Shown here one piece after another: positions 21,801 through 26,603 of a stretch of 64,000 nucleotides of DNA. Within the stretch, counting starts at the first letter, position 1. Each line of letters starts with the position of its first letter. Source of the stretch: VRUE01 sp963703175 (GTDB lineage Bacteria; Actinomycetota; Thermoleophilia; Solirubrobacterales; 70-9). The stretch is taken from positions 2,356,001 to 2,420,000 of the forward strand of contig OY969794.1 of NCBI GenBank assembly GCA_963703175.1, given 5' to 3'. A program made the position numbers and the translations under genes. Below the pieces are notes generated by a model. The model saw nothing but the letters and a program-made list of their open reading frames with translations, was not told the DNA's origin and did no database searches.

Positions 21801-22125
21801 CGCAGGCCTGAGCGAGCAGCTCTTCGTCCGACCGGACGACGCGCGACTTACCGCGATGGCCAAGTACTTCCAGCTGTTCGGCGAGTGGGCACCGGTGAAG
21901 CTGGGCGCCCCGGTGTTGATGGTTCGCGCGAGCGAGCCCCTCTCGGCAACCGCTGAGCAGATCGACCGCCTCGAAGCGGCGGTCGAGCCGGTCGAAACAG
22001 TCGAAGTTCCCGGCAACCACTTCACGATGATGTGGGATCGGGCAGAGACGACCGCTGAGGCAGTGCAAAACCTGATTGTCAATCTGGCGAAATCACCTGA
22101 GGAAAGGTCAGTCAATGCAGAATGA
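6844..22125 (+). CDS. Three-module type I polyketide synthase with terminal thioesterase
   Basis: A 5093-residue terminal PKS. Residues 1-32 are a charged coiled-coil docking segment. Module 1: KS 34-460, AT about 549-850 (GHSIGE, HAFHSP: malonyl), DH about 922-1146 with His replaced by Asp954 and a missing YGPxF segment (dead), KR (Tyr1475, IDD: B-type), ACP Ser1650. Module 2: KS Cys1866, AT Ser2314 (GHSQGE, ASHS: methylmalonyl-like), DH His2624 (complete), KR Tyr3180, ACP Ser3344. Module 3: KS Cys3561 (NTACSSS instead of DTACSSS), AT Ser4015 (GHSQGE, YAAHS: methylmalonyl-like), DH with His4327 but no second half, KR remnant about 4555-4690 without cofactor motif, Lys or Tyr, ACP Ser4758. 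The thioesterase at about 4830-5085 has GYSSG Ser4940, Asp4967 and His5059. Predicted chain end: alkene, beta-hydroxyl, alpha-methyl alkene, then alpha-methyl-beta-keto acyl released by the TE. Substrate specificities are inferred from motifs. Confidence 0.96.
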   Translation: MSPNNSEVVEALRTTLKERDRLQRENLRLRAGASEPIAIVGMACRYPGGIASPRDLWQMVAEGRDGIGEFPVDRGWDLERLYHPDPDHPGTTYAREGGFLAEAGEFDAEFFSISPREALVMDPQERLLLEACWEALEDAGIDPGSLKKSQTGVFAGVGERGYGPSAGTTSSIISGRVSYALGLEGPSISIDTACSSSLVALHLSSQALRQGECTLALAGGVTVLSTPGAFVAFSAQRGLAPDGRCKPFADAADGTGWAEGVGMLALERLSDAQRNGHPVLALLKGSAVNQDGASNGLTAPNGPSQERVIRQALASANLTPQDVDAVEAHGTGTTLGDPIEAGALLATYGQDRERPLKLGSIKSNIGHTQAAAGVAGVIKMTQAMREGALPKTLHVDAPSSHVEWEAGEIELLSEPVEWEANGRPRRAGVSSFGISGTNAHVILEQAPAVEPDAEEAATARFLLGQIPLSLSAKVGPALAESAQRLAVRLQANPDLDPTDLAYSLATTRATFEHRAVALGKDREELLASLAALANGDPSPNVLSAKAKDGKLAYLFTGQGSQRLGMGKELYEADANFRNAFDQACEQLDQHLGKPLKEIVFAKGKKAAALLEDTTYAQPALFAIEVALHRALAERGLSPDLLTGHSIGEIAAAHVAGVLDLDDAAKLVTARGRLMGALPTGGAMAAIEATEAEVAKSIAGKEDELSIAAINAPSSIVISGAEEAVEAIRTEWEEKGKKTKRLAVSHAFHSPLMEPMLKEFAEVANSLTFNEPKLPIVSNVSGELLSPEQATDPAYWVSHVRAPVRFADAIATLKAQGTSTYLELGPDPVLCAMARECLGTEQDNAAFLPTLREGRTEGGAVSIAIAGAHVAGAKLDWGAFFKGTGAKRVPLPTYPFQRKRYWLALTPSGGGDLRAAGLADPGHPLLAATVEDPGTGGLTLTGRLSLATQAWITDDLLPGTALLPTSTYIELALKAAHEAGGQGIAELGLHSSLILPESGSVAIQVTVSGPDEEGLRELAIHSRPEGEEAEWVRHASGTLSAQQLPTPEPLDTWPPQSAGKADVRHAEVSLPEEQAHEAESFALHPALLDSALQAVGLTRQDGDRIELPSAWENFALHSTGASTLRLLLSTEDGVQSLSAYDQAGTPLFSAASVKTRPLDLKELGSAQRRRSLHKVNWQPIPTTEAQASEGEVAEITPAEGEIPQAAQATAEGALALLQEWVTDEANENSRLTLLTHNAIATSEEEAPDLRSAAVWGLVRSAVSEHPGRFALIDTDDSEASKAAIPAVLALGADEPQLALREGEALAPRLTRVKADQKPSAKPLDPEHTVLITGGLSGLGALVARHLVTNQEAKHLLLVSRRGPEATGAEELKAELQELGAAEVTISACDVTDRSALEELFAQVPKEHPLGAIIHSAGTIDDGVLESMDPERLKRTMAPKATAAWHLHELSKELELSQFLLFSSAAGLLGGAAQTNYAAANNFLDALAALRRSEGLAGTALAWGLWNQRSSLAGELSAGLQDNEEVMERLANQIRQRLGFARMTPEQGLELFDAARELSDAVLAPVRFDPAALRARAEGGTLAPILSTLTRASARQEEKRGTLGALLAEIPEAERSAVVLDLVRSNAAAVLGHSSPEEVGPRRAFQEMGLDSLGALELRNRLNAATGLDIGATVVFDYPSSAALSEYLLAEAIAGGISKQVVLRTQASEEPIAIVGMACRYPGGIASPEDLWQLVAEGRDAISEFPTDRGWDIERLYNPDRENPGTSYTREAGFLADAGSFDPDFFAISPREALFMDPQERLLLELSWEALERTGVEPVSLRGTQTGVFAGVAYQDYGLLTMSSSLISGRVSYTLGLEGPAISIDTACSSSLVAMHLASQALRQGECTLALTGGVTTVATPDVFVEFSRQRALSPDGRCKSFAESADGTGWGEGVGVLVLERLSDARRNGHQALALLKGSAINQDGASNGLTAPNGPSQERVIRQALANAQLEAKDVDVVEAHGTGTTLGDPIEAGALLATYGQEREKPLKLGSLKSNIGHTQAAAGVGGVIKMAMAMREGVLPKTLHVDAPSSKVDWEAGEIELLSEPAEWGANGRPRRAGVSSFGISGTNAHVILEQAPEPVVEERTKAKSLPTPIPLTLSAKTGPALTEAAERLATHLTANPDLDPTDVAFSLATTRTAFKHRALVMGSDREQLLGSLGALSREEESPGITRGLASTEGPPVFIYPGQGSQWEGMALDLLETSEPFATKFSECEEALLPHIDWSLKDVLSSAEGAPSIKQIEVVQPALFAVMASLSELWRSAGIRPAAVAGHSQGEIVAAHVAGALSIEDAAMLAALRSKIISRLAGKGGMVSIALPTEELDSHLEPWGERIEVAAHNGPSSTILSGDRQALDQLLEHCTEQDIRAREIPAAIASHSAYVEELREEVLETLAPISPQSAEIPFHSTVTGGRLDTTELDAAYWYRNLRETVQFEQVTRGLLQDGHRVFIEVSPHPVFALAVGETIEATLPDPDQATALGTLRRDEDGSGCFAASLARAYCAGAEVDWEAFFAGTQARAVGLPTYPFQRERYWLEHPKGSGDVSAVGLSATGHPLLGAALELAGAEGLLLTGRLSLDAHPWLADHAVSGTVLLPATAFLELALRAAEQVGAETVEELTMQAPLVLTEGGAAALQVSVSPAAEDGRREVTIHARPEGEDGEWIAHATGMLSERLVAAAEPLDVWPPEGAMPLEVDYIYDRLAELGVEYGPAFQGLTAAWRDGEKIYAEVSLPEQVAHEAESFAIHPALLDSALQSAMLARLDDRAASDFGFPFTWREVGLMAVGARQGRVRLTLGDGALGLEMADGEGVPLAAVGSLDFRPLDSPQAQAGGGGDLLAVEWVEAALDTEVAEPPEVELVRCEIEADVATVEAARSALQSTRADVQRWLATEAETESRLALVTRGAIAAGEGEVPDPAAAAVWALIRSAQAEHPGRFLLIDSDASEASQAALSAALVKGAEEPELALRDGTALAPRLTRLVANESGAVPIAIDPERTVLITGAGSGSGALAARHLVQRHGARHLLLVAGDRAEEPGAEALKEELGGLGAEVEVAVCDAADRESLQAAFASISTQHPLGAVVHCAAVLADGMIESLDREQLNLVFAAKAQSAWNLHELSAGSDLSAFVLFSSVTGAIGLAGQASYAAANAFLDALAQQRRAAGQPAVSIGWGLWEHQSGRSSGLGEADLARLGRQGIEALSDEGGLALFDRALDADRATALALRLGLSGLRVMASSGELPPIFAGLVRAPKRRSAVSGSLGAKLATLPEAEAQGLALDLVRSEVAAVLGHASGQQVEPGRAFKDLGFDSLTAVELRNRLSAVAGLRLPATVVFDYPSPAVLAEHLVAAAGASGAAGQVAVRARASEEPIAIVGMACRYPGGVSSPRELWQLVAEGRDAITEFPEDRGWDIERLYNPDPENQGTSYAREGGFLADAGEFDPGFFSIGPREALSMDPQERLLLESSWEALEDAGLDPSSLRKTQTGVFAGVAYQDYGPFPVMSSSVVSGRVSYALGLEGPAISVNTACSSSLVAMHLAAQALRQGECDLALAGGVTVISSPGVFLDFSRQRGLAPDGRCKSFAEAADGAGFSDGVGVLVLERLSEARQNGHPVLALLKGSAVNQDGASNGLTAPNGPSQERVIRQALANAGLSHRDVDAVEAHGTGTTLGDPIEAGALLATYGQEREKPLKLGSLKSNIGHTQAAAGVGGVIKMTEAMRRGVLPKTLHVDAPSSKIEWETGQIELLTEQAPWEPNGHPRRAGVSSFGVSGTNAHVILEQAPELPVGDRHEGESSGASPRELPTPTLLTLSAKTEPALFQAAARLGAHLKDNPELDPKDVAYSLPMTRSSFEHRAVVLGTESKELIASLDALAQGTDSPTTAKGSARQEQKPLFLFPGQGAQSQGMALGLLESSPPFAAQMAACEEALAPHVEWSLTEVLREEDGKWLDRLDMVQPALFSVMVSLARLWRECGVTPQALVGHSQGEIAAAHIAGALSLEDAALIIAKRGQAMAKIAGKGGMLSVSLTPQQLPPYAEPFGERLSLAAINGPASLVLSGDPVALKEIQAAFEAEGIRAQAIAVDYAAHSTQIEALEEELLEAFAPISPQATEIPLHSTVTGGLIEGGELGPDYWYRNLRQTVLLEPVLRSALEGGQRALIEIGPHPVLAFGVQETIEEVLDDPSEAILLSTLRREESEPERFALSLAEAHAKGVELNWEALFAGTGAKRVPLPTYPFQRERYWLPPALGSEMDPNAATQAINQALVGPAVALAGGRGEGLLFSGRVSLQSHLWLADHAVDGMALMPAAVLLELALRAGAASGARTVEALTLQAPLVISESEAAVLQVTIADPDEEGRREVTIHSHPERDAGAWTCHASGTLAMQSTTPRASLDSWPPQGAAPLEGDDLSAFLAGVAAEYGPLFPGPDVAWKDGEQIYTEVSLYGAGTSTLRLGFGPEGNALRLDAYEAEGGLVLPLASVVVPPLAVDELRLAGQRRSLYELGEGEPLASQLTRIPADWVKRAAGSAWDPDATVLVGGDLDGHDGPIARHLEEAHGVGHLLLAGASELADRAALEALLGSIPSEHPLGAVVQVECAPAGDPATPPAGDALEMVLRPMLEGARNLYELTAGLRPVRLAAFSSTVGVELLEVTQDAARPLLVLPPALRGFLDEPIEEVSEPLVERLRGLSSDGREAAVLDFVRAQIAELLGYNDAAAVDTGRPFIELGVDSVAAMELRNRLDAAIGVQIPVSVLANQPTLRELAAFIARHLGSGAVAEMVDGSKETFVSLLGRAREQGQVDEFMGLLRTASHFRPSFDDPLGAGGSPPAVRLAEGPDLPSLVLMPSLVAMSGAQEYIRFAKGFRGKRPTSVMPLVGFAEAEPLPASLDAFVRSTAAAIQDSGLDASFVLAGYSSGGWVAHAVAAQLEAQGVPPMAVILLDTPSTSVDTAALLELIPALDAGLSEQLFVRPDDARLTAMAKYFQLFGEWAPVKLGAPVLMVRASEPLSATAEQIDRLEAAVEPVETVEVPGNHFTMMWDRAETTAEAVQNLIVNLAKSPEERSVNAE
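8317..9503 (+). repeat. Near-identical AT-encoding duplicate, copy 2
   Basis: Partner of the block at 2906-4092, encoding the malonyl-specific AT of module 1 in the large PKS. It is collinear and ungapped, with about ten mismatches in 1187 bp. The DH region directly downstream is unlike its counterpart, so the identity is confined to the linker-AT cassette and the KS tail. Confidence 0.93.
22099..22107 (+). promoter_or_regulatory. Ribosome binding site deciding the methyltransferase start
   Basis: GAGGAAAGG lies 7 nt before the ATG at 22115, inside the end of the PKS gene. It favours this ATG over the GTG/ATG-like codons further upstream in the same frame and points to translational coupling with the PKS. 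Confidence 0.7.
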
Positions 22126-22795
22126 GGTAACAGCCGAGAAGGAGAGCGCTGCCGAGGCGGGACAGGCCGGATACACCCGTAAATTCCTGCCTTTTTACGA
22201 TCTGTTCGTATTCGGCTACACGATGCCGGTGTTGTGGCGTTGCTCTAAAAAGCGCCTTCGCCGGCTGTACGACGAGAACGCAGATGTACGTCATCTCGAC
22301 ATCGGGGTGGCCAGTGGGTATCTGATCAACAAGTGTCGTTTTCCGACCGATGCGCCGGAAATAACACTGATGGATATGAACCCCAACTCACTCGAGTTTG
22401 CAGCACGCCGCCTCCGCCGCTACTCACCCGCCACTTATCGGGCCAACGTTCTCGAGCCCTGGGACCTTTCCGAGCAGGCCTTCGATTCAATTGCGATGTC
22501 CAACCTGCTGCACTGCGTTCCGGGCACGCTGCGTGACAAGGCAGTTGTTTTCGACCATGCCCAGCGGATGTTGGCACCGGGTGGAACTGTATTCGGGGCG
22601 ACGGTGCTTGGTACGGAGGACGTTCACACAAAGCGCTCGATGAAGATGACAAAGCGCTTGAACGAGAAGGGCGACTTCTCCAACCTCGGCGATCGGCGCG
22701 AGGATCTGGAAACGGCGCTGGCGGAGCGTTTCGTCAGCTACGAGGTCGAAGTCGAGGGCGCCGTTGCCCTGTTCACGGCGAGTAACGGTGATTAG
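22115..22795 (+). CDS. Class I SAM-dependent methyltransferase, PKS tailoring
   Basis: A 226-residue protein with a Rossmann methyltransferase pattern: motif I DIGVASGYL (a variant of the usual DxGxGxG), an acidic residue after strand 2 (LMDMNPNSL), and the post-motif segment FDSIAMSNLLHCVPG. It has no signal peptide or membrane segment. The start is set by the GAGGAAAGG site; an in-frame start 39 nt upstream lacks one. It overlaps the PKS stop by 11 bp and so is probably co-translated with it. The role is inferred to be O- or C-methylation of the polyketide; an enolised beta-keto group or a hydroxyl is a plausible acceptor, but the sequence does not show which. Confidence 0.85.
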   Translation: MQNEVTAEKESAAEAGQAGYTRKFLPFYDLFVFGYTMPVLWRCSKKRLRRLYDENADVRHLDIGVASGYLINKCRFPTDAPEITLMDMNPNSLEFAARRLRRYSPATYRANVLEPWDLSEQAFDSIAMSNLLHCVPGTLRDKAVVFDHAQRMLAPGGTVFGATVLGTEDVHTKRSMKMTKRLNEKGDFSNLGDRREDLETALAERFVSYEVEVEGAVALFTASNGD

Positions 22796-22819
22796 ACAAA
22801 TGAACCGAGAGGATTGTCG

Positions 22820-23641
22820 ATGAAACTGAACACGCACCGGTGGGGCCCGATCGACGAGAGCTCGATCATTTGCATCCACGGAGTGGCCCAGCATGGCCGG
22901 GTCTTCAATGGGCTGGGAGAGCGCTTGGCAAAAAGTGGCCACTCGGTGGTCGCCGTCGACCTGCGTGGTCACGGCGAGTCCGGAAATCAACCACCGTGGA
23001 GTCTGGGCACCCATGTAAACGACGTCGAGGAGACCGTGCGTGAGCTTGGCATCGAGCGAGTTACCTGGCTCGGGCACAGCTTCGGCGGCTTGGTGGCGGC
23101 CGCGCTGGCGGCAAGGTCCGCTGAGCGCACTCAGGGTGTGGTTCTGCTCGATCCGGGCCTTTCAGTGTCGCCCGAGCGGGCGCTGCGCAGCGCCGAGATC
23201 GAACGTCTCAACTGGAGCTTCGCCACCGTTGACGGTGCCCTTAACGCCCTGCTCTCCAACGACACGATCGTCGCCTCACCGCGTGAGGTTGTCGCCGCGT
23301 TTGTAAAAGACGACGTGCGCAAAGGTCCCGACGGCCGCTTTCGCTTCAGCTTCTGCCCCAGCACGGTGGTGGTCGCTTGGAGCGATATGACCCTGGCGCC
23401 ACCGCCAATCGCGCCCGTGCCCACGCTCTACGTCGCTGCCAAAAAACCTTTGTTCGACAGCACGCGCCAACAGCGCCGCTACGAAGAGGAGCTGGGCGAG
23501 CTACTGACGAGAGTCGACGTCCCAAACGGTCACAACGTCCTCTGGGAGTCTCCGACAGAGACGCTGGATGCGGTCGAGCAGTTTCTCGAGCTTGACGACG
23601 AGCCGGCATCTAGCGGGGTTACTCACTCGAACAGTTCGTAG
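22820..23641 (+). CDS. Alpha/beta hydrolase, cluster-associated
   Basis: A 273-residue alpha/beta hydrolase: oxyanion segment HGVAQHG, nucleophile elbow GHSFGG, DLRGHGES, and a C-terminal NGHNVLWE supplying the catalytic His. The ATG at 22820 is preceded by GAGAGGA at 22806-22812; the TTG at 22814 sits too close to that site. It lies 24 bp after the methyltransferase in the same direction, so it belongs to the PKS operon. It could be an editing thioesterase, an ester/lactone hydrolase or a cyclising enzyme. It lacks the GHSMGG signature usual for type II thioesterases, so a specific role is not assigned. Its 3' end overlaps the convergent gene by 19 bp. Confidence 0.88.
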   Translation: MKLNTHRWGPIDESSIICIHGVAQHGRVFNGLGERLAKSGHSVVAVDLRGHGESGNQPPWSLGTHVNDVEETVRELGIERVTWLGHSFGGLVAAALAARSAERTQGVVLLDPGLSVSPERALRSAEIERLNWSFATVDGALNALLSNDTIVASPREVVAAFVKDDVRKGPDGRFRFSFCPSTVVVAWSDMTLAPPPIAPVPTLYVAAKKPLFDSTRQQRRYEEELGELLTRVDVPNGHNVLWESPTETLDAVEQFLELDDEPASSGVTHSNSS

Positions 23642-23892
23642 AAGCGCAAGGCGGCGCGACTGGGGAGGACGACATCGCCGCTGCGGTTGGCTAAGCCCGC
23701 CGCGGTGAGTTGGCGCACCGCACGTTTGACTGCGTCGATCTGCGCGAAGTCCGTTGATTCGCCGACTATCTCCCTGATCAGCTCGGCGAGTGTGAGCTGG
23801 ATCGGATGCAGCGCCAATAGTTGCCGCAATACCGCACCCTCGATCGTCGCGTCTTCTGCGCTGGCCATTTGGATTTCCTTCCCGTCGTCCAT
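23623..23892 (-). CDS. Small winged-helix-like protein
   Basis: An 89-residue cytoplasmic protein. The pattern (TIEGAVLRQLLALHPIQLT, then LAELIREIVGE, then AVKRAVRQLTAAGLANRSG and VVLPSRAALRFYELF) fits a compact winged helix with a terminal strand-helix. It sits 11 bp downstream of another small HTH gene on the same strand and ends inside the convergent PKS-operon hydrolase. Proteins of this size and form are common in Thermoleophilia; a regulatory role at the cluster border is inferred. The DNA target is unknown. Confidence 0.75.
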   Translation of the reverse strand: MDDGKEIQMASAEDATIEGAVLRQLLALHPIQLTLAELIREIVGESTDFAQIDAVKRAVRQLTAAGLANRSGDVVLPSRAALRFYELFE

Positions 23893-23903
23893 CGTTCTAG
23901 CTA

Positions 23904-24224
23904 CTAAGGGTGCGGATGCCCAAACTCTCCCCCCTCAGAAAGCATTTTCCGGGCCCATTGAGCCTGTGGAGACCAGCGATAGAGGGCCGGCGCCGGCTGT
24001 CCCCGCGACGCTGCCTTCAGCGCTTGGCGCCGGAGCAACACGCGCAGGTGGTAGAGGATCTTGTCGCGCGCCTCGTTTAGCTCGCTGGCAATCTGGCCGG
24101 CATCGGCCTCCCGACCGTCCAACATCAGGCGCAGGATCTGGCGCCGCAGGGGATGCCATAGCGCCGCCTGGCGGTAATGGTTCGCTTTGTCGTGGCGTTT
24201 CTTGCCATCCCCTGACCCTGCCAT
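23904..24224 (-). CDS. ArsR-like helix-turn-helix regulator
   Basis: A 106-residue protein with ALWHPLRRQILRLMLDGREA, then AGQIASELNEARDKILYHLRVL and a basic wing, the usual ArsR/winged-helix layout (recognition helix around ARDKILYHL). No metal-binding Cys/His cluster is visible, so metal sensing is unlikely. It is the first gene of a two-gene minus-strand operon with the small protein at 23623. The upstream 72 bp are AT-rich for this genome and probably carry the promoter; a TATATT lies about 10 nt before the ATG, but no convincing -35 is seen. Confidence 0.8.
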   Translation of the reverse strand: MAGSGDGKKRHDKANHYRQAALWHPLRRQILRLMLDGREADAGQIASELNEARDKILYHLRVLLRRQALKAASRGQPAPALYRWSPQAQWARKMLSEGGEFGHPHP

Positions 24225-24296
24225 TCGCAGGGAAATATAGGAGAAAGCGAATTGTTTTGTCTGAAAGCCCTTCGTCTGAGCACGAAATTGTGCGAC

Positions 24297-26192
24297 TCAG
24301 ACGCCCTCGCGGACACCGCCCATCTCGCTGAAGACCGCGGTCGGGCCGCCGTCCTCGCGTTGCTCGTCGGCAATCACGTGGGAGACGGCGTTGATCAAGG
24401 CCAGGTGAGTGAACGCCTGCGGGAAGTTGCCGAGATGGCGGCCGCTTTGCGCCTCAAGCTCCTCGGCGTAGAGGTCGAGCCACCCGGCCGCCTCGAGTAG
24501 TCGCTCACAGAGCGCTCGTGCTCGCTGCGGCTCGCCGATCTCCGAGAGCGCCGAGACCAACCAGAAAGAGCAGATCAGGAAGGTTCCCTCCTCGCCGCTC
24601 AACCCGTCGTCGGTCTCTTCAACTTTGTAGCGGAGGACGAGGCCGTGCTGGGTCAGGTCCTTGGCGATCGCGTTGACGGTGGCACACACCCGCGGGTCGT
24701 CGGGGGGGAGGAAGCGCAGCAGCGGTATCAAGAGGGTCGAGGCGTCGAGCGCGTCGGTGTCGTAGTGCTGGCGGAAGACCCCGTCGCGGACGCCGCGCTC
24801 GAGGATCTCCTCGCGGATCTCGCTCGCGGTCCGCTCCCATTCGTCGGCGAGCTCGTCGAAGCCAGCCCAGCGGGCCAGGCGCATGCCACGGTCGACCGCG
24901 ACCCAGATCATCAGCTTCGAGGAGACGTAGTGCTGGGGCTCGCCGCGCGACTCCCAGATACCTTGATCGGGGTTGTGCCAGGCGTCGATCGCCGCTTCGA
25001 CCTGCTGGCGGATCAGCTGCCGGTCCGACGGCGTGCCCGAGCCGCGCAGGGCTTTTTCGTGCAGGTAGATCGAGTCGAGCAGCGCCCCCCAGACGTCGTT
25101 CTGGCGCTGGTCGAAGGCGCCGTTGCCGATCCGCACCGGTCGCGCCCCGCCGTAGCCGTCGAGGTGGTCGAGCGTGCTCTCGGTCAGTTCCTTCTCGCCG
25201 CCGATCCCGTACATGATCTGCAGCTTGGGGTCCTTGCGGCAGATGCCGATGATGAAGCGCATGAAGTCGCGCGCCTCCTGGTCGAAACCAAGCGTGTGCA
25301 GGGCCCAGAGGCTGAAGGTCGAGTCGCGGATCCAGCTGAAGCGGTAGTCCCAGTTGCGTTCACCGCCCGGGGTCTCCGGCAACGAGGTGGTCGGTGCGGC
25401 GAGGATTGCCCCGGTCGGCGCGTAGGTCAGCCCCTTCAGCACGAGCGCCGAGCGTTGCAGGTGAATGCGCCAGGGGTGGTCGGGGAAATCGCCATCGCGC
25501 AGCCACTTGCGCCAGAAGTCTTCGGTCGAGTCGAGCCGCTCCAGCGCCTCCGGCGCGCTGCGCGGACCACCCACGTCGTTTTCACCCCAGGTCACTGCGC
25601 AAAACGCCGTCTCGTCCTCGCGCAGCCTCACCGTGCCGCGGGCAGCGCCATCCTCGATCGAGAGCTCCATGTCACTGGTTAGGCAGAGCTCGACCCCGTC
25701 GCCGCCTTGGGCGGTCGCTTCGCCGAGCTCGCCGCCACTCCAGCTGGCCCCCTCGGCGCCATAGGCGAAGCGCGGTAGGCACTCCATCTCGATCTCGACC
25801 TCGCCGTCGATGCAGGTCATCGTCCGCAGCAGCGAGTGGTCGGACTCGTGTTCGGTGACCGGGCGCGAGCCCGGTCCCGCCTGCTCGACCCAGTCGCCGA
25901 TCGTCAGCGCGTCGTGGATTACGACCCAGCCCGTATCGGTTACCCAGGTCGTCTCGATCACCAGCGTGCCGGGTTGGTAGCGACGGCTGATCGGCACGAC
26001 GACGCCACGCGGCGCCAGCTTGAAATGGCCTGCATCACGGTCGAGCAGCGCAGCGAAGGCGCTGGGGGAGTCGAAGCGCGGCAAGCAGAGCCACTCGATC
26101 GAGCCGTCGTAGGAGACGAGGGCGCTGGTGTGGCAGTCGGAGAGGAAGCCGTAGCTGCCGATCGGGGGGAAGCGTTGCTCGTTGGCACTCAA
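24297..26192 (-). CDS. Glycoside hydrolase family 15 protein (glucoamylase/trehalase-like)
   Basis: A 631-residue cytoplasmic enzyme. The N-terminus (FPPIGSYGFLSDCHTSALV, GSIEWLCLPRFDSPSAF) is the beta-sandwich domain typical of bacterial GH15. The (alpha/alpha)6 barrel carries GERNWDYRFSWIRDS and LSGEEGTFLICSFW with the likely catalytic Glu; the general acid is expected in the middle of the barrel. There is no signal peptide. Relatives include glucoamylases and the actinobacterial GH15 trehalase, and the sequence alone does not decide between alpha-glucan and trehalose as substrate. It is transcribed divergently from the next gene, with 84 bp between them. Confidence 0.92.
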   Translation of the reverse strand: MSANEQRFPPIGSYGFLSDCHTSALVSYDGSIEWLCLPRFDSPSAFAALLDRDAGHFKLAPRGVVVPISRRYQPGTLVIETTWVTDTGWVVIHDALTIGDWVEQAGPGSRPVTEHESDHSLLRTMTCIDGEVEIEMECLPRFAYGAEGASWSGGELGEATAQGGDGVELCLTSDMELSIEDGAARGTVRLREDETAFCAVTWGENDVGGPRSAPEALERLDSTEDFWRKWLRDGDFPDHPWRIHLQRSALVLKGLTYAPTGAILAAPTTSLPETPGGERNWDYRFSWIRDSTFSLWALHTLGFDQEARDFMRFIIGICRKDPKLQIMYGIGGEKELTESTLDHLDGYGGARPVRIGNGAFDQRQNDVWGALLDSIYLHEKALRGSGTPSDRQLIRQQVEAAIDAWHNPDQGIWESRGEPQHYVSSKLMIWVAVDRGMRLARWAGFDELADEWERTASEIREEILERGVRDGVFRQHYDTDALDASTLLIPLLRFLPPDDPRVCATVNAIAKDLTQHGLVLRYKVEETDDGLSGEEGTFLICSFWLVSALSEIGEPQRARALCERLLEAAGWLDLYAEELEAQSGRHLGNFPQAFTHLALINAVSHVIADEQREDGGPTAVFSEMGGVREGV

Positions 26193-26276
26193 GGCCGGGC
26201 CAAGCTAACGGATTCGAGCGACCTGGGCTTGGCCTGTCTGGCTCAAGATTCTGGCTCCGCTGCTCGATAGGAAAGC

Positions 26277-26522
26277 GTGGCTCTGCTCACTCTCTGGATA
26301 TTCATGTCGCCGTTTGTCGTCGTCGGGTGCTTAAAAGGTCGTTACGCTCTAAGCATTGTCGGTGTGTTCGTACTACTTGGAATCCCGACCATCCTCGCGG
26401 CGACGCGTCTCGCCCGGCCCGACTCTTGGTGGGCCAGCCGGTTCTATGACGAACGCAAGCTGATTCAAACCGGCCACCGCTACCCAGGAAAGAGCCGCAT
26501 TAGCGATGCATTAACGCTTTAG
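26277..26522 (+). CDS. Small two-helix membrane protein, unknown function
   Basis: An 81-residue protein starting at GTG with TAGGAAAG a few bases upstream. Two hydrophobic helices (about 3-17 and 23-43) are followed by a soluble tail with aromatic residues (SWWASRFYDERK). I do not recognise a family. It stands alone between the divergent GH15 gene and the CtaG-like gene. Confidence 0.6.
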   Translation: MALLTLWIFMSPFVVVGCLKGRYALSIVGVFVLLGIPTILAATRLARPDSWWASRFYDERKLIQTGHRYPGKSRISDALTL

Positions 26523-26603
26523 CGACGCTGGAGTCACGCTGATCGTTGGTGCTCGCTGGTAGCGGGTTGAGGGACTGAGTTTCGCCTCGCTACGCTGGGT
26601 TTC

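Noticed and set aside
24645..25682. 345-codon plus-strand frame opposite the GH15 gene
   Set aside because: The minus-strand frame has clear GH15 motifs; the plus-strand product has no recognisable domain and a composition typical of antisense frames.
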